Source: JBFAPK01 sp040676675 (lineage in GTDB: Bacteria > Actinomycetota > Actinomycetes > Mycobacteriales > Micromonosporaceae). From it: a stretch of 64,000 bases of DNA. The DNA is taken from NCBI RefSeq assembly GCF_040676675.1, contig NZ_JBFAPK010000044.1, forward strand, positions 11,435 to 75,434, given 5' to 3'. Under the pieces are notes generated by a model, which saw only the letters and a list, made by a program, of their open reading frames with translations, was not told the DNA's origin and made no database searches. The position numbers and the translations under genes are program-made. Shown here piece after piece: positions 20,402-28,053 of this stretch. The first letter of the stretch is position 1, and every line of letters starts with the position of its first letter.

Positions 20402-20463
20402 GCGGGTGCTCCTTGCTTGGGGTGTCGACGAGGGGCGCGCCGCGGCGGGCGGCCCCTCCCTGT

Positions 20464-21267
20464 TCACCGGCCGGTCCAGGTCGGCGGCCGTTTGGCGGTG
20501 AAGTCGCGTACCGCCGCGCGGAAGTCGGCGCTGCCGTAGACGCGGGCCACGACGTCGTCGCAGTCCACCGTCGCCACGGCGGCGCGCCGGAGCCGGCGCA
20601 GTGACTCCTTCGTGGCCCACATCGTCAGCGGGGCGTGCCCGGTCAACCGGTCGACGGCGCGCCGGAGCGCGTCGTCCAGCTCCTCGGTCGCCTCGCCGAC
20701 GAAACCGGCGGCGTGCAGCTCCTGCCCGGTGTAGAACCGGGCGTTGAGCAGCAGCTCCATGGTCCGGGCCGGGCCGAGGTGGTGGACCAGCAGCGCGTAC
20801 GTGGGCATCGAGAGGCAGTTGCCCAGGGTCCGGGCGACCGGGATGCCGAAGCGGGCGTCCGGGGTGGCCAGGCGCAGGTCGCAGACGGCCGCGAGGGCGA
20901 GCCCGGCGCCGACGCAGTAGCCGCGGATCACCGCCACGGTCGGTACGTCGACCGCCTCCAGCCGCTCCAGCACCTCGGTGATGCGCCGCTCGTACGCCAC
21001 CCCGTCGGCGCCGCCGTCGAACTCGGCGAACTGGGCGATGTCGGTACCGGCGACGAACGCCTCCGTACCGGCGCCGCGCAGCACCAGCACCCGTACCGTG
21101 GCGTCGGCGTCGGCGCGCTCGCAGGCGGCGTAGAGCCCGTCGTACATGGCCCAGGTCATGGCGTTGCGCTGGGCCGGGCGGTCGAACGTGACCGTGAGGA
21201 CCGGGCCGGCCTGCTCGACGACGAGTTCCGCCCCGGCGGGGACGCCCTCGTTCGGGGGCGGGGACAC
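20464..21267 (-). CDS. Enoyl-CoA hydratase/isomerase family protein
   Basis: The 267-residue crotonase-fold protein starts at GTG 21267. It shows R-P-A-Q-R-N-A-M-T-W, the oxyanion-hole segment F-V-A-G-T-D-I-A-Q-F and Y-C-V-G-A-G-L-A-L-A-A-V-C-D-L-R-L-A. It would hydrate or isomerise an acyl-CoA. The usual two glutamates of true hydratases are not obvious; V-A-R-T-L-G-N-C-L replaces the typical G-x-x-P-G segment, so it may be a decarboxylase- or isomerase-like crotonase. It heads the operon with the MatB-like ligase, divergent from the GntR regulator. Confidence 0.8.
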   Translation of the reverse strand: MSPPPNEGVPAGAELVVEQAGPVLTVTFDRPAQRNAMTWAMYDGLYAACERADADATVRVLVLRGAGTEAFVAGTDIAQFAEFDGGADGVAYERRITEVLERLEAVDVPTVAVIRGYCVGAGLALAAVCDLRLATPDARFGIPVARTLGNCLSMPTYALLVHHLGPARTMELLLNARFYTGQELHAAGFVGEATEELDDALRRAVDRLTGHAPLTMWATKESLRRLRRAAVATVDCDDVVARVYGSADFRAAVRDFTAKRPPTWTGR

Positions 21268-21305
21268 GGGCTACCTCCGCGGGACACCGGCGACTGCTCC
21301 GGTGA

Positions 21306-21323
21306 TTGTAGGCTTGTCTACAA
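21306..21323. promoter_or_regulatory. FadR/GntR-type operator (TTGTAG-N6-CTACAA)
   Basis: A perfect 6-bp dyad with six-base spacer lies in the 93-base gap between the divergent enoyl-CoA hydratase and GntR genes. The TTGTA/TACAA outer half-sites resemble those reported for MatR-like FadR regulators. It is the likely site of autoregulation and operon control. Confidence 0.65.
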
Positions 21324-21360
21324 AAGACGACGACGTGGGACCTGATCGGGGAGGGCCGCC

Positions 21361-22134
21361 GTGGCGGCAGTGGAGCAGGCCACCGGCGCGGACCGGGCGG
21401 CGGTGCGGACCGCACGGCGCATCCTGGCGCCACCCAGCCTCTCCCAGCTCGCCGCCGACGCGGTCCGCGCGATGATCTTCACGGGCGAGCTACGGCCCGG
21501 CGACCGGGTGGTGGAGAACCGGTTGACCCAGCAGCTCGGCATCTCCCGCCCGCCGCTGCGCGAGGCGCTGCGGGTGCTCGAACAGGAGGGACTGCTGGTC
21601 CAGCAGCCCCGGCGCGGCGTCATCGTCGTCCCGATCACCCTGCACGACGTGTACGAGATCTTCACCCTCCGCGACCAGCTCGAACGGATGGCGGTCGAGC
21701 TGGGCGTACCGGTCCGCGACGCCACCCGGCTCGACCGCTGCCGCGCCGCACTGGCGGAGATGGCCGAGGCGGCGCGCGCCGGCGACGCGGCGGCGGTGAC
21801 CGGGCACGGCTTCGGCTTCCACCTGGCGCTGGTGGGGCTGGCCGGGCACGGGCGGCTGGAGGAGGCGTACCGGTCACTCTCGTCGCAGATGCGACTCTGC
21901 ATGGGGCTCAACCAGCGGGCCCGGCGGGACCGCGAGGACCTGCTCGGCAACGTCGAGCGGCACGGCGCCCTGCTCGCGGCGGTCGAGGACGGCGACCCGG
22001 CCACGGTGCTGGCGGCGCTGGACGGACACGGCCACCGGACCTTCGTCCTGGCGCTCGGCGACACGCTCGGCGGGCGTACCCCGGCGGCCGAGGCGTGGCT
22101 GGCCCGCCTCGCCACCGCGTCGTCGACCCGCTGA
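21361..22134 (+). CDS. GntR-family regulator, FadR/FCD type
   Basis: The 257-residue protein starts at GTG 21361. The winged helix (L-A-A-D-A-V-R-A-M-I-F-T-G-E-L-R-P-G-D-R-V-V-E, then R-P-P-L-R-E-A-L-R-V-L-E-Q-E-G-L) is followed by a helical FCD effector domain from about residue 95. FCD regulators usually bind carboxylates or acyl-CoA. Divergence from the MatB-like operon and the TTGTAG dyad suggest a malonate-type ligand. The family usually represses. Confidence 0.88.
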   Translation: MAAVEQATGADRAAVRTARRILAPPSLSQLAADAVRAMIFTGELRPGDRVVENRLTQQLGISRPPLREALRVLEQEGLLVQQPRRGVIVVPITLHDVYEIFTLRDQLERMAVELGVPVRDATRLDRCRAALAEMAEAARAGDAAAVTGHGFGFHLALVGLAGHGRLEEAYRSLSSQMRLCMGLNQRARRDREDLLGNVERHGALLAAVEDGDPATVLAALDGHGHRTFVLALGDTLGGRTPAAEAWLARLATASSTR

Positions 22135-22231
22135 GTGCCGTGCTTGGAACAGGCGAACTGTTCAACTCTCGACGATGTGCGGGTGCGCTGCTAATGAGGT
22201 GCCCGCTCCCACCTGGCCGCACCCCCTGCTG

Positions 22232-22453
22232 TTACTTCTTGTCCCCGGCCACGTAGACGCCTCGGCCTGGCTGGCCGTACACCAGACCTCGAGCCTTGAG
22301 CTGGATCATGGTGAACCGGATGACCGTCTCCGAGACTTCGTAGATCTCGCACAGCTTGCTCGTGCTGGGCAGCCTGTCGCCAGGCTTCAATACACCTGAC
22401 TCGATCTGTCGGGTGATGTCGTCGGCAATCTGCTGGTACAGCGGCTCGGCCAC
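22232..22453 (-). CDS. Short GntR-type winged-helix regulator without effector domain
   Basis: The 73-residue protein is little more than a GntR winged helix: M-A-E-P-L-Y-Q-Q-I-A-D-D-I, L-K-P-G-D-R-L-P-S-T-S-K-L, T-V-I-R-F-T-M-I-Q-L-K-A-R-G-L. It ends in P-G-R-G-V-Y-V-A-G-D-K-K and starts at GTG 22453. Small effector-less GntR proteins are common in actinomycetes beside micro-gene clusters and conjugative elements. It faces the three micro-genes at 22570-23188 across a GATAC-rich operator. Codon use is less G+C-biased than the neighbours, suggesting an acquired island. Confidence 0.82.
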   Translation of the reverse strand: MAEPLYQQIADDITRQIESGVLKPGDRLPSTSKLCEIYEVSETVIRFTMIQLKARGLVYGQPGRGVYVAGDKK

Positions 22454-22501
22454 GCGTACCTCCTCCCAGCGTCAAGACAACACGCCGGGGGAGACAACAA
22501 G

Positions 22502-22535
22502 CGATACGGGGTATCGTAGCGATACTGGGTGTACC
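22502..22535. promoter_or_regulatory. GATAC-type double operator
   Basis: CGATAC-GGG-GTATCG (22502-22516) is a perfect dyad, followed at once by the related GATAC-TGGGT-GTACC (22521-22535). It lies between the short GntR gene and the micro-gene operon and is the likely binding site of the GntR protein. Confidence 0.6.
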
Positions 22536-22569
22536 GGGTAACGTAGGTTGCGATCCCTGTGAGGTGCAG

Positions 22570-22743
22570 ATGGTCCGCTACGACGAGTACCTGATCCATG
22601 CCGCATTGACCCTCGCCCGGCGACATCGACCGGTGTGGTCATGGCGGCGCTGGCGCCGAATCTGCCGCTGCGGCTCTGAGCTGCCATGCCGAGCCCGGCA
22701 CCGCGTACCTCTCAATCGAGGTCACTGGCCGGGGGAGCGGTGA
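22570..22743 (+). CDS. 57-residue cysteine/arginine-rich micro-protein
   Basis: ATG 22570 behind GAGGTG opens a 57-codon ORF. It begins M-V-R-Y-D-E-Y-L-I-H-A-A-L-T-L-A-R-R-H-R, continues V-W-S-W-R-R-W-R-R-I-C-R-C-G-S-E-L-P-C and ends R-H-R-V-P-L-N-R-G-H-W-P-G-E-R. The three close cysteines (C-x-C-x6-C) could bind metal; the rest is strongly basic. Its TGA overlaps the next ATG (TGATG). I recall similar small ORFs with an N-R-G-H-W-P-G ending in actinomycetes but know no function. It is the first cistron of a three-gene operon opposite the short GntR regulator. Confidence 0.72.
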   Translation: MVRYDEYLIHAALTLARRHRPVWSWRRWRRICRCGSELPCRARHRVPLNRGHWPGER

Positions 22744-23006
22744 TGCTGCGTTACCTCGCCCAGGAAGCCGTGGACGGTCACAAGCCCGCCCGACCCGAAT
22801 GGAATTGCGGCACGTGCTTCCGGACATGGCCCTGCGATCCAGCCAAGGCGCGGCTACGCGAGCGGTACGGCAGAGATCGGATCGGTCTGTCGATCGAGAT
22901 GGCTGATCAACTCTTCATCGCCACTGCCGATCTCTATCTGCGCCTGAACCGGACCGACATCAACCCGACCGAGCTGCACGCTCGGTTCATCGCTTGGACG
23001 CGCTGA
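22743..23006 (+). CDS. 87-residue small protein with C-x2-C...W-P-C motif
   Basis: ATG 22743 overlaps the preceding stop. The protein has W-N-C-G-T-C-F-R-T-W-P-C-D-P-A-K-A-R-L-R near residues 21-40 and a helical C-terminal half (I-E-M-A-D-Q-L-F-I-A-T-A-D-L-Y). The C-x2-C-x4-P-C pattern suggests a zinc-binding or redox site. Homologues I recall are sometimes labelled flavin reductase without real support, and I would not use that name. It overlaps the downstream ORF at TGATG. Function unknown. Confidence 0.72.
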   Translation: MLRYLAQEAVDGHKPARPEWNCGTCFRTWPCDPAKARLRERYGRDRIGLSIEMADQLFIATADLYLRLNRTDINPTELHARFIAWTR

Positions 23007-23188
23007 TGGGGATCCTTCGGCGTGGTGACGAGCCGATGCACTACGAGGACGGATCGCACCGGTGGGTACCGCCTGATCCGGACATGGACCAGGAAGCCTG
23101 GGAGGTCAGCGTCCGGGCGCACCAGGAGAAGCACCGGGAGATGTTCGGTGCGAGGCCGAAGGCGACCCGGGACGGCCCGGCGACGTGA
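23006..23188 (+). CDS. 60-residue acidic micro-protein
   Basis: ATG 23006 overlaps the stop of the previous gene (TGATG). The product begins M-G-I-L-R-R-G-D-E-P-M-H-Y-E-D-G-S-H-R-W and continues V-P-P-D-P-D-M-D-Q-E-A-W-E-V-S-V. It is Asp/Glu/His/Trp-rich with no membrane segment. The overlap with its upstream partner is the main support for expression. No family is recognised. Confidence 0.6.
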   Translation: MGILRRGDEPMHYEDGSHRWVPPDPDMDQEAWEVSVRAHQEKHREMFGARPKATRDGPAT

Positions 23189-23241
23189 CCAGATCTGCGG
23201 GCGCGTCGGCTGCGGGTGGGTAGGCGCGGAGGTCGTCCGAG

Positions 23242-23715
23242 GTGGCCTACCTTGGCGGCGTGGATTTCGCGGAGTTCGACAGGCTGGTCGAGCCGTTACG
23301 TGAGCGGTCGGCAAGGATGGTTGCCGCACATGACTTTCCGCTGATCGAGGCACGTACGGCCACGGACGACGAGATCGCCAGCGCGGAGCGGGCGCTCGGC
23401 GTGGTGTTGCCGGCGCGGTACAAGGCCTTCATGGTGCGCTACGGCGGCGGTCAGTTCGGATTCGTGGATCTACTGACGGTTCCTGGGCGAGGAGCCGACG
23501 GCGTCGACGACATCGTGTCGGTCAGTCGCGGCGAGTTCCCCGACGGATCCTTCCTGGCGGTGGCGCCGGTGGGCACCGGGGATTACTGGGGCTTTCCCGT
23601 CACCGACGGCCGGTGTCACGACGAGGTGTGGTTTCGCTTCCACGACGCCGGCGAGCCGACGAAGGAGGCGGCCGACTTCCTGGAGTTCGTCGCGCGACGC
23701 GGGGTCAGGTCCTGA
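23242..23715 (+). CDS. SMI1/KNR4 (SUKH) family protein
   Basis: The 157-residue protein has the SUKH pattern: A-T-D-D-E-I-A-S-A-E-R-A-L-G-V-V-L-P-A-R-Y-K-A-F-M-V-R-Y-G-G-G near residues 40-70, then F-L-A-V-A-P-V-G-T-G-D-Y-W-G-F-P. SUKH proteins commonly act as immunity proteins to nuclease or deaminase toxins, but many are orphan copies as here. GTG 23242 is used because GGAGG lies nine bases upstream; GTG 23260 is an alternative. A TTA codon occurs at 23296. No toxin gene lies nearby. Confidence 0.8.
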   Translation: MAYLGGVDFAEFDRLVEPLRERSARMVAAHDFPLIEARTATDDEIASAERALGVVLPARYKAFMVRYGGGQFGFVDLLTVPGRGADGVDDIVSVSRGEFPDGSFLAVAPVGTGDYWGFPVTDGRCHDEVWFRFHDAGEPTKEAADFLEFVARRGVRS

Positions 23716-23738
23716 CCGATCCCTGCTACCGAAAACCT

Positions 23739-24578
23739 TCAGGCGACCAGGGCGTCGCAGCGGCGTACCAGCTCGGGCAGGACCACCCCGAGCGGCGCAT
23801 CGAGGCAGAGCGTGGCGTGGTGGTCGCCACGGGTCTGGCCGCGGTTGACGATCGCCACCGGGATGCCGAGCTTCGCGGCGCGCAGCACGAACCGGCGGCC
23901 GGACATGACCGTCAGCGACGAGCCGAGGACCAGCAGCAGCCGGGCCCGTTCCACCAGCGCGAAGCACGCCTGGACCCGCTCGGCCGGCACGGTCTCGCCA
24001 AAGAAGACCACGTCCGGCTTGAGCATGCCGTAGCCGCAGGCCCGGCAGTCGACGGTACGGAAGGTCCGCTCCGCTGCCTCGGGCAGCTCGACGTCGCCGT
24101 CCGGGTTGACCTCCAGCGCGCCGAAGTCGAAGCCCGGGTTGGCCCGCCGCAGCCGCTCGTCCAGCTCCTCCCGGGTGCTGACCTCGCCGCAGTCCAGGCA
24201 GATCACCTGGCCGAGGCTGCCGTGCAGCTCGATCACCTCGCGGCTGCCGCCCGCCTGGTGCAGGCCGTCGACGTTCTGGGTGATCACGCCGGTGACCAGG
24301 CCGAGCCGCTCCAGTTGGGCGACCGCCCGGTGCCCGTCGTTCGGCTCCGCCCGGGCCATGGTGCGCCAGCCGACGAAGCTGCGGGCCCAGTACCGCCGCC
24401 GGGCCGCCTCGTCCCGGGTGAAGGTCTGGTACGTCATCGGGGTGCGCCGCAGCAGCGCGCCGTCCGGCCCCCGGTAGTCCGGAATGCCGGACTCGGTCGA
24501 CAGTCCCGCCCCGCTCAGCACCACCACGTCGCCGCCGGCCAGCAGCCGAGTCAGCGCACCGTACCGCTCCTCCACCAC
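23739..24578 (-). CDS. Sir2-family NAD-dependent protein deacylase
   Basis: The 279-residue sirtuin has the NAD-binding G-A-G-L-S-T-E-S-G-I-P-D-Y-R-G at residues 23-37, T-Q-N-V-D-G-L-H at 100-107 and catalytic His119 in I-E-L-H-G-S. Structural zinc would be held by Cys127, Cys130, Cys178 and Cys181. It removes acyl groups from lysines in the cytosol, consuming NAD. It is monocistronic as far as can be seen. Confidence 0.93.
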   Translation of the reverse strand: MVEERYGALTRLLAGGDVVVLSGAGLSTESGIPDYRGPDGALLRRTPMTYQTFTRDEAARRRYWARSFVGWRTMARAEPNDGHRAVAQLERLGLVTGVITQNVDGLHQAGGSREVIELHGSLGQVICLDCGEVSTREELDERLRRANPGFDFGALEVNPDGDVELPEAAERTFRTVDCRACGYGMLKPDVVFFGETVPAERVQACFALVERARLLLVLGSSLTVMSGRRFVLRAAKLGIPVAIVNRGQTRGDHHATLCLDAPLGVVLPELVRRCDALVA

Positions 24579-24655
24579 GAGACCATGCTGCCTCAGCCAA
24601 CTCCGTGCGGCGAGGCCGGCCGCCCGGGGTGACGCAGGTTACCCGGGGCGCGGAG

Positions 24656-25588
24656 CTACTTCGGCGTCTTGTCGAGGGTGCCGCTGACGTAGCGCAGGTC
24701 GCTCATGCGCAGGTCGTCGGCCTCGAGGGGTGGCAGGTCGTTGGCGGCGAACAGGTCCCGGGTGCTGATCGCGTCCAGCGTCCAGCCGAGGCCGGTCAGG
24801 TAGGGGGCGGCCTCGTTGCGCGCGCCGAAATATCGCAGCCTCGCCATGTCGGTGTCGAACCCGTGCGCCCGCCAGCGTTCGGAGATGCTGTCCAGGCCCT
24901 TCCGCGTCCGGTCCTCGTCGCCCGGTCGCGGGTTGGGCCTGCTTTCGGTGGCCACCCGGCTCCCCGGCGCGCTGAGTTCGGTGACGGTGTCCAGCAGGCG
25001 ATCCTGGGCCTCGGGCGGCAGGTAGCCGAGCAGACCCTCGGCGCTCCAGGCGCTCGGCAGGGCCGGCTGGAACCCGGCGGTACGCAGCGCGGCGGACCAG
25101 TCGTCGCGCAGGTCGACCGCGACAACCCTCCGGTCGGCGGTGGGCGCGGCGCCCAACTCGGCCAGTGTGCGGGTCTTGAACTCGATGACCCGCGGCTGGT
25201 CGACCTCGTACACCACGGTCCCGGTCGGCCAAGGCAGCCGGTACGCGCGCGAATCCAACCCCGCAGCCAGGATCACGACCTGCGTGATCCCCGAGTTGGC
25301 CGCGTCGAGGAAGAACTCGTCGTAGAACCTGGTCCGCACCTTGGCGCCGTCGATCGCCACCCGGTCGACCAGGTCGTCGGGAGGCAGTTCGCCGGACGCC
25401 AGCCGGGTGAGGAGGTCGATGCCGACCGCCCGGACGAGCGGTTCGGCGTACGGGTCGTCGATGATCGGGCGATCCGTGCGGGTCGCGATCGCCCGGGCCA
25501 TCGCGGCCATGGTCGCGGTCGCGCCGACGCTGGACGCCAGGTCCCAGTCGTCTCCGTCGTGCCTGGTCGAAGTCACGTTCCGCCTCAC
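24656..25588 (-). CDS. SAM-dependent methyltransferase, leucine-carboxyl-methyltransferase-like
   Basis: The 310-residue protein belongs to the actinobacterial putative-methyltransferase family. It shows V-G-A-T-A-T-M-A-A-M-A-R-A, the I-I-D-D-P-Y-A-E-P-L-V segment, the SAM loop V-V-I-L-A-A-G-L-D-S-R-A-Y-R-L and Y-E-V-D-Q-P. Natural substrates are mostly unknown, often hydroxyl or carboxyl groups of small molecules. GTG 25588 is the longest start; a second GTG 12 bases on is possible. It is divergent from a TetR gene that probably represses it. Confidence 0.88.
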   Translation of the reverse strand: MRRNVTSTRHDGDDWDLASSVGATATMAAMARAIATRTDRPIIDDPYAEPLVRAVGIDLLTRLASGELPPDDLVDRVAIDGAKVRTRFYDEFFLDAANSGITQVVILAAGLDSRAYRLPWPTGTVVYEVDQPRVIEFKTRTLAELGAAPTADRRVVAVDLRDDWSAALRTAGFQPALPSAWSAEGLLGYLPPEAQDRLLDTVTELSAPGSRVATESRPNPRPGDEDRTRKGLDSISERWRAHGFDTDMARLRYFGARNEAAPYLTGLGWTLDAISTRDLFAANDLPPLEADDLRMSDLRYVSGTLDKTPK

Positions 25589-25625
25589 CCTTCTCCGGAC
25601 TTGGACTGGTGATCAGCGGACCGTA

Positions 25626-25643
25626 ACGGACATTCCCGTCCGT
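25626..25643. promoter_or_regulatory. TetR-type operator (ACGGAC-N6-GTCCGT)
   Basis: A perfect 6-bp dyad lies 10 bases before the TetR ATG and between the divergent methyltransferase and TetR genes. The position suits repression of both promoters. Confidence 0.7.
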
Positions 25644-25652
25644 CCGCCTAAA

Positions 25653-26327
25653 ATGGGAGCGGTGATCGCTCGCTTGCCTCGGAACCAGCGCTCCGACGCC
25701 CGGGACAACCGCGACCGCATCCTCGACGCGGCCCGCGCGGTGTTCGCCACCGACGGCCTGGACGTGCCTGTCCGGGAGATCGCCCGACGCGCGGAGGTCG
25801 GGCCCGCGACCCTCTACCGTCACTTTCCGACCAAGGAGATGCTGGCCGCCGAGGCGTTCGCCGCCCAGGCGCTCGCCTGGCGATCCGCCCTGGACGAGGG
25901 GCTCGCCGACCCCGATCCCTGGCGCGGATTCCGCCTCGCCGTCGAGAGGCTCTGCGAGCTACAGGCGCGTGATCGCGGCTTCACCGCGGCGGTCAAGTCC
26001 ACCTTCCCGCGCGCGATGGACTTCGCCGCGATGCGCACGTCCTCGCTGACCCGCGCGGCCGCACTGATCCGCCGCGCCAAGGACACCGGCCGCCTGCGCC
26101 CCGACGTCGTCCTGGAGGACCTGATCCTCATGATCATGGCCAACGACGGCATCCGCGCGAGTACGCCGGCGGCACGGATCGCGGCCTCCCGGCGCTTCGC
26201 CGCACTCATGATCCGGGCGTGCGAGGCCCCGCCCGGGTCCGCACCGCCGCCGGTGCCGCTACCGACGCCCGCGGTGTCGGTACCGGGAAAGACCCCTGAC
26301 CGGACCCGCGCTACCCGCGGGCGGTGA
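25653..26327 (+). CDS. TetR-family repressor
   Basis: The 224-residue protein has an N-terminal TetR helix-turn-helix (N-R-D-R-I-L-D-A-A-R-A-V-F-A, R-E-I-A-R-R-A-E-V-G-P-A-T-L-Y-R-H-F-P-T-K) and a helical ligand domain. It ends in a Pro/Arg-rich disordered tail. ATG 25653 is the first start after the operator. The likely targets are itself and the divergent methyltransferase. Its 3' end overlaps the convergent GNAT gene by 17 bases. Confidence 0.9.
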   Translation: MGAVIARLPRNQRSDARDNRDRILDAARAVFATDGLDVPVREIARRAEVGPATLYRHFPTKEMLAAEAFAAQALAWRSALDEGLADPDPWRGFRLAVERLCELQARDRGFTAAVKSTFPRAMDFAAMRTSSLTRAAALIRRAKDTGRLRPDVVLEDLILMIMANDGIRASTPAARIAASRRFAALMIRACEAPPGSAPPPVPLPTPAVSVPGKTPDRTRATRGR

Positions 26328-27093
26328 GGGAGAACTCGCCGTACTCGGCGACCGGGGTGAAGCCGAGGCCGGTGTAGAGGGCCACCGCCCGCTCGTTGTC
26401 GGCCCGCACGTTCAGCGCGACCCGCTGCACCGTGCCGAGCAGCCGCCGGCAGAGCGTCGCCACCGCCGCCCGAGCCAGCCCCTGCCCGCGTACCCGGGGA
26501 TGGCTGGTCACGTTCCCCAGCGCGGCCACCCGGTAGCCGGGGGACCAGACGTGCACCCCGGCCACGGCCAGCAGCTCGCCGTCGCGGCGCACCCCGACGT
26601 ACTGGCCGGTCCCCAGCATGCGCGGGTCGAACCAGTTGCCCGGGTAGGCGGCGGCGTAGAGCGGCAGCAGTTCCGGCAGGTCGGCCGCGGAGAGCACGAC
26701 GGCGGCCGGGTCGGCGGGCGGCAGCCGGTCGGGGTCGGTGAGCGCCATCTTCAGGTGGGGGCCGTGCGACTCGACCGCGAAGCGGTCGGCGAGCCGAGAC
26801 TCCGCGCCCGGGCTGAGGTGGGCGTGGCAGCGTACCGGCAGCAGCGGCAGCAGCCCGTCGACCAGGGCGGCCAGCCGGTCGGCGTGCTCCGGCCGGTCCA
26901 GGGCGAGCAGGGTGGGCGGGTCGGACCCGTGGTAGAGCAGCGCGACCGAGTCGCCGTGGCGGTACCAGGTCGTGTACGGCCAGAAGAAGTCGTCGAGGTC
27001 GCCCAGCTCGTACGCGTGCAGCGCCAGGTCACGGGAGAGTAACTCGGCCAGCTCGGCCCGGTCGTGCACGCTGTTGATCGTCATGACTGGCAT
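26311..27093 (-). CDS. GNAT-family N-acetyltransferase
   Basis: The 260-residue protein has a divergent N-terminal half and a C-terminal GNAT fold. The acetyl-CoA loop is visible as V-T-S-H-P-R-V-R-G-Q-G-L-A-R-A-A-V-A-T-L-C and the closing motif as N-V-R-A-D-N-E-R-A-V-A-L-Y-T-G-L-G-F. The segment G-N-W-F-D-P-R-M-L-G-T-G is typical of a subgroup of two-domain acetyltransferases. The acceptor is unknown. ATG 27084 is an alternative start nine bases inside. Confidence 0.83.
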   Translation of the reverse strand: MPVMTINSVHDRAELAELLSRDLALHAYELGDLDDFFWPYTTWYRHGDSVALLYHGSDPPTLLALDRPEHADRLAALVDGLLPLLPVRCHAHLSPGAESRLADRFAVESHGPHLKMALTDPDRLPPADPAAVVLSAADLPELLPLYAAAYPGNWFDPRMLGTGQYVGVRRDGELLAVAGVHVWSPGYRVAALGNVTSHPRVRGQGLARAAVATLCRRLLGTVQRVALNVRADNERAVALYTGLGFTPVAEYGEFSLTARG

Positions 27094-27104
27094 AACCTAT
27101 CGGG

Positions 27105-27114
27105 ATCACGTGAT
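27105..27114. promoter_or_regulatory. ATCACGTGAT palindrome between GNAT and ABC importer genes
   Basis: A perfect 10-bp palindrome sits in the 48-base divergent gap. It is short, so the call as an operator is tentative. Confidence 0.35.
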
Positions 27115-27141
27115 TCGACCGGCCCTGGGGAGGGTGTGCGG

Positions 27142-27972
27142 ATGGAGCGGCTTCGAGGCATCCGGCGCGGTACCGCGCTGACCGTGGGGGCGCTGCTGCT
27201 GGCGTTCGGCGCGGCGGCCTGCGCCAAGGAGGACACCGGCGGTACGACCGACAGCGGCGTGAAGCTCGTGCACGCCGGCAAGCTCACCACCTGCACGCAC
27301 CTGCCGTACTCGCCGTTCCAGTCCAAGGACGCCAGCGGCAAGGTCGTCGGCTTCGACGTCGACCTGATCGACCTGGCCGCCAAGAAGCTCGGCGTCACCC
27401 AGGAGATCGTGGACACGCCGTTCGAGGGCATCAAGTCTGGTGCCGACCTCAACTCGGGCAAGTGCGACGTGGCGGCGGCCGGCATGACCATCACCGACGA
27501 GCGCAAGAAGGTCATCGACTTCACCGACCCGTACTTCGACGCCACCCAGGCGCTGGCCGTGCCGGCCGGCAAGCCGTACAAGACGCTGGCCGACCTGAGC
27601 GGCAAGCGGCTCGGCGTGCAGGGCGCGACCACCGGCGAGGACTACGTCAAGCAGCAGAACGACCAGCAGGGCTTGAAGATCACCATCGTGTCGTACAAGG
27701 ATCTCGGCTCCGCGCAGCAGGCGCTGGCCACCGGCCAGATCGAGGCCGCGGTGGGGGACCTGCCGGTCTGGAACGAGTACGTGCGCGCGAACCCCGGCAA
27801 GGTGGTCGTCGCGAACGGCTTCGACACCGGTGAGCAGTACGGCTTCGCGGTCCGCAAGGGCGGCAACCCCGAGCTGCTGAAGACGATCAACGAGGCGCTC
27901 GCGGCGGCGCGGGCCGACGGCAGCTATGACAAGATCTACGAGAAGTGGATCGGCGCGAAGCCGGCGAGCTGA
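27142..27972 (+). CDS. Polar amino-acid ABC importer, substrate-binding lipoprotein
   Basis: The 276-residue protein has a lipoprotein signal with the lipid-modified cysteine at about residue 27 (L-L-A-F-G-A-A-A-C). It then has a type II periplasmic binding fold of the GlnH/HisJ class: G-F-D-V-D-L-I-D-L-A-A-K-K-L-G, A-A-G-M-T-I-T-D-E-R-K-K-V-I-D-F-T-D-P-Y. It captures an amino acid outside the membrane for the permease at 28054. GGAGGG precedes ATG 27142. It heads a three-gene operon. Confidence 0.92.
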   Translation: MERLRGIRRGTALTVGALLLAFGAAACAKEDTGGTTDSGVKLVHAGKLTTCTHLPYSPFQSKDASGKVVGFDVDLIDLAAKKLGVTQEIVDTPFEGIKSGADLNSGKCDVAAAGMTITDERKKVIDFTDPYFDATQALAVPAGKPYKTLADLSGKRLGVQGATTGEDYVKQQNDQQGLKITIVSYKDLGSAQQALATGQIEAAVGDLPVWNEYVRANPGKVVVANGFDTGEQYGFAVRKGGNPELLKTINEALAAARADGSYDKIYEKWIGAKPAS

Positions 27973-28053
27973 CCAGCGACGTAGAGGCTGACCCGGGGGC
28001 GAACGGCGGTACGGCCTGCTCGCCCCCGGCGACCCGGGAAGGGACTGGGAGGC

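Noticed and set aside
22387..22626. 79-residue minus-strand frame covering the GntR operator
   Set aside because: It overlaps the GntR gene and operator in another frame and lacks family features.
23242..23715. Complete toxin-immunity locus around the SMI1/KNR4 gene
   Set aside because: No polymorphic toxin, secretion-tagged or nuclease gene lies nearby; only the immunity-like family is present.
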